Source: Chrysomallon squamiferum (Eukaryota; Mollusca; Gastropoda; Neomphalida; Peltospiridae). Taken from it: a DNA stretch of 60,000 nucleotides. Made by a program: the position numbers and the translations under genes. Every line of letters begins with the position of its first letter. The stretch's first letter is position 1. Under the pieces are notes generated by a model. The model saw only the letters and a program-made list of their open reading frames with translations, made no database searches and was not told where the DNA came from. The DNA lies in the NCBI GenBank assembly GCA_012295275.1, contig CM022679.1, positions 250,001 to 310,000 on the forward strand, in the 5' to 3' direction. Below are positions 37,201 through 47,454 of this stretch, in pieces.

Positions 37201-38029
37201 TCCTATCAGCGACTTCATTGAAGACGACAGAAAACGCGCATCAATGGAGAAAGCGGTGGCTGCTCACGTCAACAAAGCATACCTTCGCGAGATGGAGCGA
37301 ATTTTGCTGAGTGCACGGCAGCGGTATGCACAAAATTCAGACATAATGAATTTACTGTCTCGAGTGAGATCTGAGATGTCTAAAATTATCCCGTCACAGA
37401 GCGTTGTGAACAGTCTTGGTAGCGAAGTGGACAGAGATTTCATTGTACCTGACTGGTTCACCAGACACACCCAGCTCTGTTACAGGTGGTACCCCGACGG
37501 TGACGGGGGTCAGTGCGGTGGAGGTGTGGGTAGAAGCCTATGTGCTAAGCCAGGGGAGATGACTCAGTATTATCGTGACGACACAGACAAGAGGGGTGGC
37601 GGTTGTCGTATGAGCTGGGGAATTATTCCCCTTACAAACTCCCGGCCATCTTGGTTTAACTCTGTACAGCTGTGTTACCGCTGGTACCCTGATGGAGATG
37701 GTGGACAATGTGGAGGTGGTGCACCACGTGAAATGTGTGTTAATGTCGGCAGCTACACTCAGTACTACCGCGATGATACCGACAGACGTAGCGGAGGCTG
37801 CCGCATGTCGTGGCGTCTGAAGGTTGGCAGTGAGGCCCCGCTGTGGATGAAGAACGCTCAGCTCTGTTACTACTGGTATCCAGATGGCGACGGTGGCCAG
37901 TGCGGAGGCGGAGGCGACATCAGCAGACAGCTGTGTGCCGTGGCCAACTCGTGGACTCGCTACTACAGGGACGACACTGACAGACGCGGTGGTGGTTGTA
38001 GAATGAGTTGGGGCATCAAGCTCGCATAG
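34223..38029 (+). CDS. MACPF-domain secreted protein with three C-terminal Cys-rich modules, proximal copy
   Basis: Three exons, 34223-34441, 36198-36784 and 37102-38029, join in phase to 577 residues. Residues 1-15 are a signal peptide (MLPVVVVLCVAVVTC). The MACPF core spans about 30-380, with the family signature as FFGTHIFQSANFGG (FGTH near 198-201) and the closing YYGGDTNLLAGN at 270. MACPF proteins form membrane pores in immunity or attack. At about 394-443, 459-506 and 523-574 come three modules of about 50 residues with the pattern LCYRWYPDGDGGQCGGG and YYRDDTD..GGCRMSW, four cysteines each. This layout recalls the perivitellin-2 67-kDa subunit and relatives of gastropods, which I infer from memory. 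Function here (egg defence, immunity or venom) is not known. The reading frame is intact. Confidence 0.88.
34735..35895. repeat. 57-bp minisatellite in MACPF intron 1 (proximal copy only)
   Basis: About 20 imperfect units of the type CATTTCACGTTTTATTTCTT, TTTAACTAGTCATAAAACTC and CCTTTTACATCTAAAC. It makes this intron 1,756 bp against 324 bp in the distal copy, where the array is absent. Confidence 0.9.
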
Positions 38030-38986
38030 ACTGTCACTTGTGTTTTGTTAAAATCTGATAAAAACTTGCTGTCGCTAAAACAAATTTATTTGTTGTTTTT
38101 CTAACGCATTCTTATTATATGCTGCAATTAACAGATATATTTTATCAAAATCATCTTTATACCTCATACGTATCTCCATAATTTGACTGTTTGTGCGTGT
38201 GTGCGTCTATACGTGTGAGTTTGTGCATTTGTCTGCATGTGCGCTTGTTTATGTAGTCTATTCGTAAATCCACGTTACAGACTAAATACACTGTAGCTGT
38301 TTTCAACAATTATTTTACTTACATGAACTGTGTTTGTAAAAAGAACTGTTTCTGTTATTAATTGTTAATTTTGTGACAACAATAGCTGAACGAGTGAAAG
38401 ATAAAAGACGTGTATTACTCTTCAGTGCAGAAATCTTACAACGAAAGAAAATTGTCTCTCGTCTTAATGGGTCCGAGTAAACACGATACAAGAATCTTAT
38501 TTTCTTTTTGTTTTACTTAGTCATTAAGCGTCGATCAAATAATTTTACTTCACTCTATTGTTAGAAAAACTTTTATGTCTCACGTGAGTAGGGAAATATA
38601 TAAATGTATGTTTTTAATAAACAGCGGGTAGAAAGTGTAATTTTCTTCTCTTGTATCACATATTATTTTTCACTGTGTTCTCAAAGTTGGAAATGAAACT
38701 TTGACGTGAATCGTAGATAAAACTGAAGTAAAATGTTATGTTAAATTTTGTGACATGAATCGCAGTTTTTGATAAACTTCAACCTGAAAGCAGAATTGTG
38801 ATTTTCATATTTCACTTTAGATTTTAAATTTCTGTATTAATCTGTTCGTGAGAAACGAGAACAATAACAGCGAAATAATAGTAAACAACAACAACAACAA
38901 CAACATCAGTGTCGAATACAAAGAGCATAACCCCACAGCGGTAACTACGACAGCAGAGAGAACGACAGATACAGGAAGTACTCATT
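38030..38986. other. Spacer between MACPF and GPCR, near-identical to 45576-46536
   Basis: Contains the MACPF 3' UTR and the GPCR 5' flank. Only scattered single-base and short indel differences separate it from the distal copy. A CAACAACAA run near 38886 differs in length between copies. No further gene is seen. Confidence 0.7.
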
Positions 38987-39902
38987 ATGAACGAGTCAGA
39001 CGTCGTTCTTGACGACAGTTTCTACAAGACACCCGGTACTGACGTTTTGTTAATAATAGAATCTTCTCTCTGTCTGCCCATCGTGGTCGGCAACGTCCTC
39101 ATCATAGTCAGCGTCCTCAGATTTCGTCAATGCGAACTAAAACCAATCTGCTTGTGTTAAACCTGGCGATGGCCGACCTACTTGTAGGTCTTGTCATGAT
39201 TCCCTACGACATCGCCTACTACACGACGTCATACATGGTGAAAAACAAATTTCTTTGTCTTCTACGCTGGGCTATCTGGATTCTCGCAATCGGCGCCTCA
39301 GTGTTAAGTCTGCTCGGCATTTCCACTGAGAGATTCATAGCTATTCTGCACCCTCTCAAATACGAGACTTTTGTCACTTTTACCAAGGTGCTGTCATTCG
39401 CAGGGTCGGTCTGGGTGAGTTTCATTGTCATTTCTTTCCTTCCATTAGCTGGCTGGAACAACTACCACGACATGGACAAATGCGACGTGCATGTTGTTTT
39501 CGCGCACGAATATATGTGGTTTGTTTACTTGTTGTTGGTCATTATGATTTCAGCCAACACAGCCTTGTTTCTGGCTGTTATGTGCACGGCGTTCAAACAG
39601 ATCAGCAGAGTCCACGCGGAGCAGACGAGATTTTCCAGCAGAAGGAAACATCAGGACATTAAAAAAACTAAGCTGATGGTTCTCGTGTTTGGGGCATTTC
39701 TCGTCTGCTGGACTCCCTACGTCATCCTGGCCTTTGTCCGCCTGATGGGCTACAATGAAAAAACAAACACGTCACTCTGGCCAGAAACATCGGCCTGTCA
39801 GTGGGAACATTCAACTCTTGTGTCAACAGCGCCCTGTATGGCTGGAGAAACACGGATTTTCGTGACGCTTTTAAACAAATTTTAAAATGTCGCTGCGAAG
39901 GT
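38987..39902 (+). pseudogene. Frameshifted GPCR copy
   Basis: Homologous over its whole length to the intact receptor at 46537-47454. It begins with the same ATG (MNESDVVLDD). Near 39127-39131 one base is missing (CGTCAATGCG against CGTCGACTGCG), just after transmembrane helix 1. Near 39757-39762 the A run has two extra bases before helix 7. The two shifts do not cancel, so no product with seven helices can be read; the long open frame at 39130-39885 is only the middle part. At least one lesion is in a homopolymer, so a sequencing error is possible there, but both would have to be errors for the gene to be intact. Confidence 0.85.
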
Positions 39903-40319
39903 AATTTAAAACATCGTCAGTCGCGATTGAAAGTGACAGTCGTTAGTGTTCTTTCAGTCAACGAAATGATGTGATCGTCAGTGAGGAAATGAAACAATTC
40001 AAGCATGTAACTATCAGTTTGAATATCTCACATCTTATACGATTTTCATGTGATACAATCAGATTCATACCTGAAAATCATTCGCTGTATTATTTTACAA
40101 AATATTATCCTCAGATTAATAACGATAAATAAAAAGAATATTTAATTTGAAATATTAACGTGAACATCTTCATGTATATGGATTCACATCTGAGAAATAA
40201 TATATAGGAGGACTGTGTGACAGTCGAGGGCGTTGCTTGGAAACTGACACAAACACCGGGCAGCAAGTACAAAACTGATAAACAAAGAGAAAACGTGAGT
40301 TTGTGATTTTCTTTGTGTC

Positions 40320-40410
40320 AACGTATGAGCTGGTAAAACATAAAGTATGAACTGGTAAAACATCAAGTGTGTGCTGGTAAAACATCAAGTTTGAGCTGGT
40401 AAAACAGGAT
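40320..40410. repeat. Short 22-bp minisatellite remnant (relic of AprA-like intron)
   Basis: About four units of the GAACTGGTAAAACATCAAGT type. The same unit forms a longer array at 53160-53580, within the intron just 3' of exon 9 of the AprA-like gene. Its presence here marks the junction where the proximal block jumps from GPCR flank to AprA-like DNA. Confidence 0.75.
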
Positions 40411-40431
40411 AAAATTTATAAACCACTTAAC

Positions 40432-40509
40432 GTTGACTACAAATTGGAAAAATGCTCTCTGTGCGAAAAGAATATTGAGAATGTGACCAACACAGAATTT
40501 GGAATCGTG
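40432..40509 (-). pseudogene. Relic exon 9 of a lost AprA-like gene
   Basis: A 78-nt stretch, with acceptor TTTTTTCAG and donor GTTAAG, that matches exon 9 of the AprA-like gene (53591-53678) except for a few substitutions and a 10-nt deletion. The deletion shifts the frame and removes the Ala-Asp-His of the conserved PNADH motif. No other AprA-like exon is found between the GPCR pseudogene and the truncated orphan gene. Similarity to the parent intron continues on both sides (about 40325-40965 against 53500-54150). Confidence 0.85.
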
Positions 40510-40984
40510 CTGAAAAAAACATAAACAAAAATAAAAGTAATACAAATATCTTTTTTTTTTTTTATCTTACCTTAGTTTGATAACACAGTGTGTTCTATCA
40601 TCTACTATCTAAATAAATCTGACTTATTAGTATTATCTTTTACATCACGCGATTATGAAAGTCAAAAACGTATTTAATAGTTTAATTAATACACATGACT
40701 TACTTAATATATATAACTTACTTTACACACGTGAATTACTTGTTATACTAATTTACTTTACATACGTGAAATGCTATACATACATGACCTACTACATATA
40801 GATGAGTTACTTTATGTAGGTGCTTATATTACATACATAATATACTGTACATGCTTGATATACTTTATATACGTTTTTATAGTATATACATGATGTACTG
40901 TACATATATATGAGATACTTTATATACGTGTTTATATTACATACATGATGTACTGTACATACATGATACTTACATTGTTGAACA

Positions 40985-41535
40985 CTACAGATACAAAACT
41001 CGTGTATTTCTGCGAACAGTCATCCTGTAACAGTCCATTCAATACATTCACTGAGGAGTTGTCTTTTCCTGAAATCTTCTCATCGCTTACAGAATTCTCA
41101 GATGTCTGTGATCCAACTTCAGTGACACATTTTGTGGAGTCTACAGAACTAGTTTCCATGTCTACGACCGTACGTTGTGTACGACGTTCGTCTGATTTCA
41201 ACGTTGGTACAGCTGTAACGTCAGACAGTGAAGATGCAATGACGTCCTTCTCATTATAAAATGTGTTTTCGTCTTCTAGCGTTAAATCAGAATTTGTGAC
41301 TGGAAGAACTATCTGTGGAGGAGGGGAGACAACTCGATCTTTGTATATCTCTGTACCATACAGCAACGAAACACTTGGTCTACTCTCATGTTTAGTAATC
41401 TCGGGAGTTATCGGAAAATGCCGATCACTGTCTTTCATATATGTTGAGCCATCAGTGATGTTTCCGCTGCCACATTTTATATCAGTTGGGTTGTTCTTGA
41501 CACAAGCGGATGAAGACTACTTCTTATTATAGGAT
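40985..41535 (-). pseudogene. Truncated copy of the acidic orphan gene
   Basis: Nearly identical to 59485-60000. The open frame runs from MKDSDRHFPITPEI (ATG at 41438) with 20-odd in-frame residues upstream, and loses homology near 41000 at residues CSQKYTS, where it runs into AprA-like intron DNA and stops. The homologous full version goes on for about 75 residues. A TAG lies in frame upstream near 41515, so the 5' side is probably an exon edge. Likely a non-functional 3'-truncated duplicate. Confidence 0.75.
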
Positions 41536-41790
41536 ATACCAGAAAATACAATTTACATTCATTCAGCGATACATGCAGTTTAATGTTCTGTATAACATAT
41601 AATAAATGCACAAACATGTTTGAGATGAACAACAATGTTGAAAGTTTATTCTCTCACACAGTCTGTTAAAAATAGACTTGTAATGATTCAACTTTTATTT
41701 GTTCAATCTGAGACAAATAGGATTTCACCCTCTGACATTACCTCAGTAGACTCTTCATTTGTTTAATTTTAATATTTTAATAATCAAATG

Positions 41791-42191
41791 TGTGGCGGCT
41801 TAGGATAACCAGTCACATTGTGAAAATGATCAAAACTCAGGTTTTGATGGAATAAAATCAACCACATTCTACAAATAAGTGATACGCGATGCATGTTGGT
41901 GCGATGTCAGAGATTTTAGATGAATTTTAGATGATTTTAGATGAATAGTGCGTAGATTTAGATTAATTTCATTAATTAAGATTTTGACAGGTCACTCAAA
42001 AACACAAAGGACATGTTTTATTGACAAATTTCAGAAATATATATATACACACACACACATGAAAACGAGATGTTTTAAAAACTATTTATGGTGAAAAAAA
42101 AATTGATCAATTGATGCACTGGACTGCATTAATAGGCTGTAACTAAAATTTACATTGCGCGACATCCGACTGGTAATCCTAAGCAGCCACA
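41791..42191. mobile_element. 401-bp MITE-like element between the duplicated blocks
   Basis: The ends are inverted repeats of about 25 bp: TGTGGCGGCTTAGGATAACC at the left and the complement of a TGTGGCTGCTTAGGATTACC at the right. CAAATG flanks both ends (41785-41790 and 42192-42197), a likely target-site duplication. There is no coding capacity. The class is not certain; a 6-bp duplication does not fit the commonest superfamilies well. Confidence 0.7.
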
Positions 42192-42289
42192 CAAATGTTA
42201 GAAGATTGAATTCGTTGCGTGGATGTATGAAGTAACTATATAATACAGATACAGATCAGTAATAAACAAATTATAATTAATTTTTCAGT

Positions 42290-42720
42290 CTGACGCATGC
42301 GCAATAAGAAAGAAGCAATCTGAAACCGGGAGCAATCTAAAACGTGTCACCGGGTGTATAGAATGACCGGTATACAGAATTACCGGATATAACACTGTTA
42401 CTTGTCACTTCAGTTATTTTATTTCCGTGCGTCAGCTGTAACATTTTATTGTCGTTGTTGTTGTTTTTGTTACTATACTACTACTGCTACTACTACTACA
42501 ACAACAACAACTAATACTACTATTACTACTATTAAGCTACAACAGCCTCTATTATGTATACTAATACTACGACTGCTACTACTACTATTACGATTACTAG
42601 TACTACGACAAGTCTGGTGTTACTACAACGACTACTACTGCGACTACTATTACTATTTCTACTACTATTACCACTACTACTGCTACTACTATTAGCGAAT
42701 AAGGGTTTTAGCCGTGGTGT
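42290..42720. repeat. Outer arm of the distal duplicated block with CTA/ACT microsatellite
   Basis: The counterpart of 30430-30700. A degenerate (CTA/ACA)n tract covers about 42475-42700. The poly-Thr/Tyr ORFs over it were discarded. Confidence 0.7.
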
Positions 42721-42910
42721 ATAAATTTACGTCGCTTTGCACTAGAGGTTACAGGCACTGGAAACAATGTGATTTGTCTCCTACGCAAACAACAACAAAT
42801 TTAATATTTATTTTATTTAAGTGTATAGGATATGTTAGTATTATGTTGTGAATAGAGCAAAGAATACGTCACATGCGTAATGTTTTTTCGAAATGTGTTT
42901 GTGTAATATT

Positions 42911-42912
<2 letters not shown>

Positions 42913-42964
<52 letters not shown>

Positions 42965-42993
42965 GTTATTATTATTATTATTGTTATTATTAT
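42913..42993. repeat. ATT microsatellite
   Basis: (ATT)n with a few GTT interruptions; a shorter version is at 33983-34010 in the proximal copy. It marks the left boundary of close similarity. Confidence 0.85.
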
Positions 42994-43156
42994 TTCAGTG
43001 TAATGCAGATTTAAAGGATATTGTTTGACATTTGTCACCCGATATTTTAGATCCGGGATATCTGCTTCATCTGTGACTGCGAGGTAAGACACCTGGAGCT
43101 AATTGGTTGTTTATCTGCATACGTCGCTTCTCCCCCCAAAATATTCGAAGTTTTCT

Positions 43157-43164
43157 TATTTAAA
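43157..43164 (+). promoter_or_regulatory. TATA-like box of the distal MACPF gene
   Basis: TATTTAAA, 41 nt upstream of the ATG at 43198, as in the proximal copy. Confidence 0.4.
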
Positions 43165-43197
43165 GACGTGAAACAGTAACACAGGTCAGATATCACG

Positions 43198-45575
43198 ATG
43201 TTGCCTGTAGTCGTAGTTCTCTGTGTTGCTGCAGTGACGTGTAGAGCGCGGTACTGTGCGAATCCAGTGCCAGGTCTAAACAAACAACGTAGAGGAATTG
43301 ATCTGACTAAACTCGATCTTCTCCCTTTGGACTTTAACTCCGCTGATGGTTTTCTGAGACCAGTCATAGACTACACCTGTGACGAGAGAAAAACATGGAG
43401 GAATAACCAGAATAACGTAAGTGACAAAAACACTTTTTGTAACTATTTTTATTTTTATTTTTTAGTGGATATGCTGCTCTGTAGGATCGTGTCATTGTAG
43501 AAATATATTTACACTATCAGTATTTTACTGTACAGCAGCTGTAAATAAAATCTACTGCCTTGTCACACAGGTTTTACTCAGGAAATTTGACTAGTTTAAA
43601 ATAACAATATATTTTATTAAATTTCTCATGTTTTAATATATTTGATTTAATTTATCATATTTTTATATATTTCATTTTATTCACAATGTTTTTATATATA
43701 ATATTTGATTTATAATGACTTTATATGTAATTTATTTCAGCAAGAGTTTGACCTGCCTGATCAGGTGTGGGATATTTCTAGAATTCCCGGCGGCTGGCTG
43801 AACGCCAACACAGAAATTTTCAAGAATTATAAGGAAATAAAACGAACAATGTCTATAAATGTGGGCCTTGGAATCAATTTTTTAAGAGGCGCCTTTTCCT
43901 GTAGTGGATCTTACAAGAAGTATCAGCAAACGGTTACAAATTCCTCACAGTTCATAGAAGAAATTTCATCTTACAGTTCTGCTATGCGTGTTGATCTTCA
44001 AATGCCCCGGTCTCTCAACATGAGCAGACACGCTAAAACTTTCATAGACAGACTGCCGAGTTCACACTTCAACTCTAAAACCGCCTCGTCCTACTTCAGG
44101 TTTATTCACTTCTTCGGTACTCACATTTTCCAGTCTGCCAATTTTGGCGGGCTGATCAAACTTCACCTGGAGACGTCCTCGGATTACTACAAAGGAAAAT
44201 CTGAGAGAGATGTCAAAGTTCAGGCTGAAGCCTCGTTCTTTATATTCCTCTCAATCCATGGAGGCTATCACAGTGACAACATTCAAGTGGACAAAACATT
44301 CAGAAAGAAAAGCACTCGAACTATTCGGTATGTTATTTTATAACAGCAACAATAACTACTATTACTACTTCCACTACTACAACTACTACTACTACTGCTA
44401 CTCTTGTAGTTACTAATACTGTTATTAATTTAATCATTTGCAAATTTTAAATAATTATTAAAATGCAAATATAAAATTATCCGTTTATTATTATTGTTTA
44501 CTACATATAAGCATAACACATGAAACCCAATGTCGGCAACGACAGAGCAATGGTAAGAAAAATAATAACGTTGAGGATGATGGCGAATAACTAAGCAAAC
44601 TAAATCTTATTAATGTGTCTTTGTGTGTTGATTTATTTATGCTGCAGATATTACGGCGGGGACACAAATCTACTTGCTGGTAACGGAATACCAACTTGGC
44701 AGCCAACAGTTTCATCAAATCCTTGGCTTTTCTCAGGGCAGTTGATGCCTATCAGCGACTTCATTGAAGACGACAGAAAACGCGCCTCAATGGAGAAAGC
44801 GGTGGCTGCTTACGTCAACAAAGCATACCTTCGCGAGATAAGGCGAATTTTGCTGAGTGCACGGCAGCGGTATGCACAAAATTCAGACATAATGAATTTA
44901 CTGTCTCGAGTGAGATCTGAGATGTCTAAAATTATCCCGTCACAGAGCGTTGTGAACAGTCTTGGTAGCGAAGTGGACAGAGATTTCATTGTACCTGACT
45001 GGTTCACCAGACACACCCAGCTCTGTTACAGGTGGTACCCCGACGGTGACGGGGGTCAGTGCGGTGGAGGTGTGGGTAGAAGCCTATGTGCTAAGCCAGG
45101 GGAGATGACTCAGTATTATCGTGACGACACGGATGGGAGGGGCGGCGGTTGTCGTATGAGCTGGGGAATTATTCCCCTTACAAACTCCCGGCCATCTTGG
45201 TTTAACTCAGTAGAGCTGTGTTACCGCTGGTACCCTGATGGAGATAGTGGACAATGTGGAGGTGATGTACCACGTGAAATGTGTGTCAATGTCGGCAGCT
45301 ACACTCAGTACTACCGCGATGATACCGACGGACGTAGCGGAGGCTGCCGCATGTCGTGGCGTCTGAAGGTTGGCAGTGCGGCCCCGCTGTGGATGAAGAA
45401 CGCTCAGCTCTGTTACTACTGGTATCCAGACGGCGACGGTGGCCAGTGCGGAGGCGGAGGCGACATCAGCAGACAGCTGTGTGCCGTGGCCAACTCGTGG
45501 ACTCGCTACTACAGGGACGACACTGACAGACGCGGTGGTGGTTGTAGAATGAGTTGGGGCATCAAGCTCGCATAG
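43198..45575 (+). CDS. MACPF-domain secreted protein with three C-terminal Cys-rich modules, distal copy
   Basis: Exons 43198-43416, 43741-44327 and 44648-45575 have the same lengths and phases as the proximal gene and encode 577 residues. The signal peptide, MACPF signature (FGTH) and three C-terminal Cys modules are all present. I count 4 residue changes in exon 1, 29 in the 195 residues of exon 2 and 11 in the 308 of exon 3. The exon 2 changes fall in two patches, at about residues 112-137 (VGLGINFLRGAF, CSGSYKKYQ) and about 233-268 (FFIFLSIHGGYHSDN), on either side of the unchanged signature. Two of the changes in the Cys modules replace Gly by Ser or Asp. The reading frame is intact. Role unknown; pore formation is inferred from the family. 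Confidence 0.88.
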
Positions 45576-46536
45576 ACTGTCACTTGTGTTTTGTTAAAAT
45601 CTGATAAAAACTTGCTGTCGCTAAAACAAATTTATTTGTTGTTTTTCTAACGCATTCTTATTATATGCTGCAATTAACAGATATATTTTATCAAAATCAT
45701 CTTTATACCTCATACGTATCTCCATAATTTGACTGTTTGTGCGTGTGTGCGTCTATGCGTGTGAGTTTTGTGCATTTGTCTGCATGTGCGCTTGTTTATG
45801 TAGTCTATTCGTAAATCCACGTTACAGACTAAATACACTGTAGCTGTTTTCAACAATTATTTTACTTACATGAACTGTGTTTGTAAAAAGAACTGTTTCT
45901 GTTATTAATTGTTAATTTTGTGACAACAATAGCTGAACGAGTGAAAGATAAAAGACGTGTATTACTCTTCAGTGCAGAAATCTTACAACGAAAGAAAATT
46001 GTCTCTCGTCTTAATGGGTCCGAGTAAACACGATACAAGAATCTTATTTTCTTTTTGTTTTACTTAGTCATTAAGCGTCGATCAAATAATTTTACTTCAC
46101 TCTATTGTTAGAAAAACTTTTATGTCTCACGTGAGTAGGGAAATATATAAATGTATGTTTTTAATAAACAGCGGGTAGAAAGTGTAATTTTCTTCTCTTG
46201 TATCACATATTATTTTTCACTGTGTTCTCAAAGTTGGAAATGAAACTTTGACGTGAATCGTAGATAAAACTGAAGTAAAATGTTATGTTAAATTTTGTGA
46301 CATGAATCGCAGTTTTTGATAAACTTCAACCTGAAAGCAGAATTGTGATTTTCATATTTCACTTTAGATTTTAAATTTCTTTATTAATCTGTTCGTGAGA
46401 AACGAGAACAATAACCGCGAAATAACAGTAAACAACAACAACAACAACAACAACATCAGTGTCGAATACAAATAGCCTAACCCCACAGCGGTAACTACGA
46501 CAGCAGAGAGAACGACAGATACAGGAAGTACTCATT

Positions 46537-47454
46537 ATGAACGAGTCAGACGTCGTTCTTGACGACAGTTTCTACAAGACACCCGGTACTGACGTTTTGT
46601 TAATAATAGAATCTTCTCTCTGTCTGCCCATCGTGGTCGGCAACGTCCTCATCATAGTCAGCGTCCTCAGATTTCGTCGACTGCGAACTAAAACCAATCT
46701 GCTTGTGTTAAACCTGGCGATGGCCGACCTACTTGTAGGTCTTGTCATGATTCCCTACGACATCGCCTACTACACGACGTCATACATGGTGAAAAACAAA
46801 TTTCTTTGTCTTCTACGCTGGGCTATCTGGATTCTCGCAATCGGCGCCTCAGTGTTAAGTCTGCTCGGCATTTCCACTGAGAGATTCATAGCTATTCTGC
46901 ACCCTCTCAAATACGAGACTTTTGTCACTTTTACCAAGGTGCTGTCATTCGCAGGGTCGGTCTGGGTGAGTTTCATTGTCATTTCTTTCCTTCCATTAGC
47001 TGGCTGGAACAACTACCACGACATGGACAAATGCGACGTGCATGTTGTTTTCGCGCACGAATATATGTGGTTTGTTTACTTGTTGTTGGTCATTATGATT
47101 TCAGCCAACACAGCCTTGTTTCTGGCTGTTATGTGCACGGCGTTCAAACAGATCAGCAGAGTCCACGCGGAGCAGACGAGATTTTCCAGCAGAAGGAAAC
47201 ATCAGGACATTAAAAAAACTAAGCTGATGGTTCTCGTGTTTGGGGCATTTCTCGTCTGCTGGACTCCCTACGTCATCCTGGCCTTTGTCCGCCTGATGGG
47301 CTACAATGAAAACAAACACGTCACTCTGGCCAGAAACATCGGCCTGTCAGTGGGAACATTCAACTCTTGTGTCAACAGCGCCCTGTATGGCTGGAGAAAC
47401 ACGGATTTTCGTGACGCTTTTAAACAAATTTTAAAATGTCGCTGCGAAAGGTAA
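46537..47454 (+). CDS. Rhodopsin-like (class A) GPCR, intact single-exon copy
   Basis: 305 residues, seven hydrophobic helices, single exon. Class A landmarks: GN at 35-36 in helix 1, NLAMADL at 59-65 in helix 2, disulfide Cys 91 and Cys 166, FGAFLVCWTP ending at 244 in helix 6. Deviations: the DRY motif is TERF (114-117), and NPxxY is NSALY (280-284), lacking the proline. An N-glycosylation site NES is at residue 2. The tail is short with Cys at 301 and 303, possible palmitoylation sites. Helices 2, 3 and 7 (YGWRNTDFRDAF) resemble adenosine and related amine/MECA-type receptors, but the ligand cannot be told. The frame confirms the start, and the near-identical proximal copy is broken. Confidence 0.9.
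   Translation: MNESDVVLDDSFYKTPGTDVLLIIESSLCLPIVVGNVLIIVSVLRFRRLRTKTNLLVLNLAMADLLVGLVMIPYDIAYYTTSYMVKNKFLCLLRWAIWILAIGASVLSLLGISTERFIAILHPLKYETFVTFTKVLSFAGSVWVSFIVISFLPLAGWNNYHDMDKCDVHVVFAHEYMWFVYLLLVIMISANTALFLAVMCTAFKQISRVHAEQTRFSSRRKHQDIKKTKLMVLVFGAFLVCWTPYVILAFVRLMGYNENKHVTLARNIGLSVGTFNSCVNSALYGWRNTDFRDAFKQILKCRCER

Larger units (their letters stand above)
34016..40333. repeat. Tandem segmental duplication, proximal copy
   Basis: Direct repeat of 42993-47876, holding a MACPF gene and a GPCR. Similarity starts at CAGTGTAATGCAGATTTAAA just after an ATT microsatellite in both copies, and ends at TTTGTGTCAACGTA. The 3' half, including about 1 kb of non-coding DNA between the genes, is almost identical, so duplication or conversion is recent. 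This copy carries an extra minisatellite in MACPF intron 1. Confidence 0.93.

Noticed and set aside
39219-39461. Minus-strand ORF repeated at 46770-47012
   Set aside because: Antisense shadow of the GPCR coding sequence in both copies.
42402-42695. Plus-strand ORF with Thr and Tyr runs
   Set aside because: Made by the CTA/ACT microsatellite.
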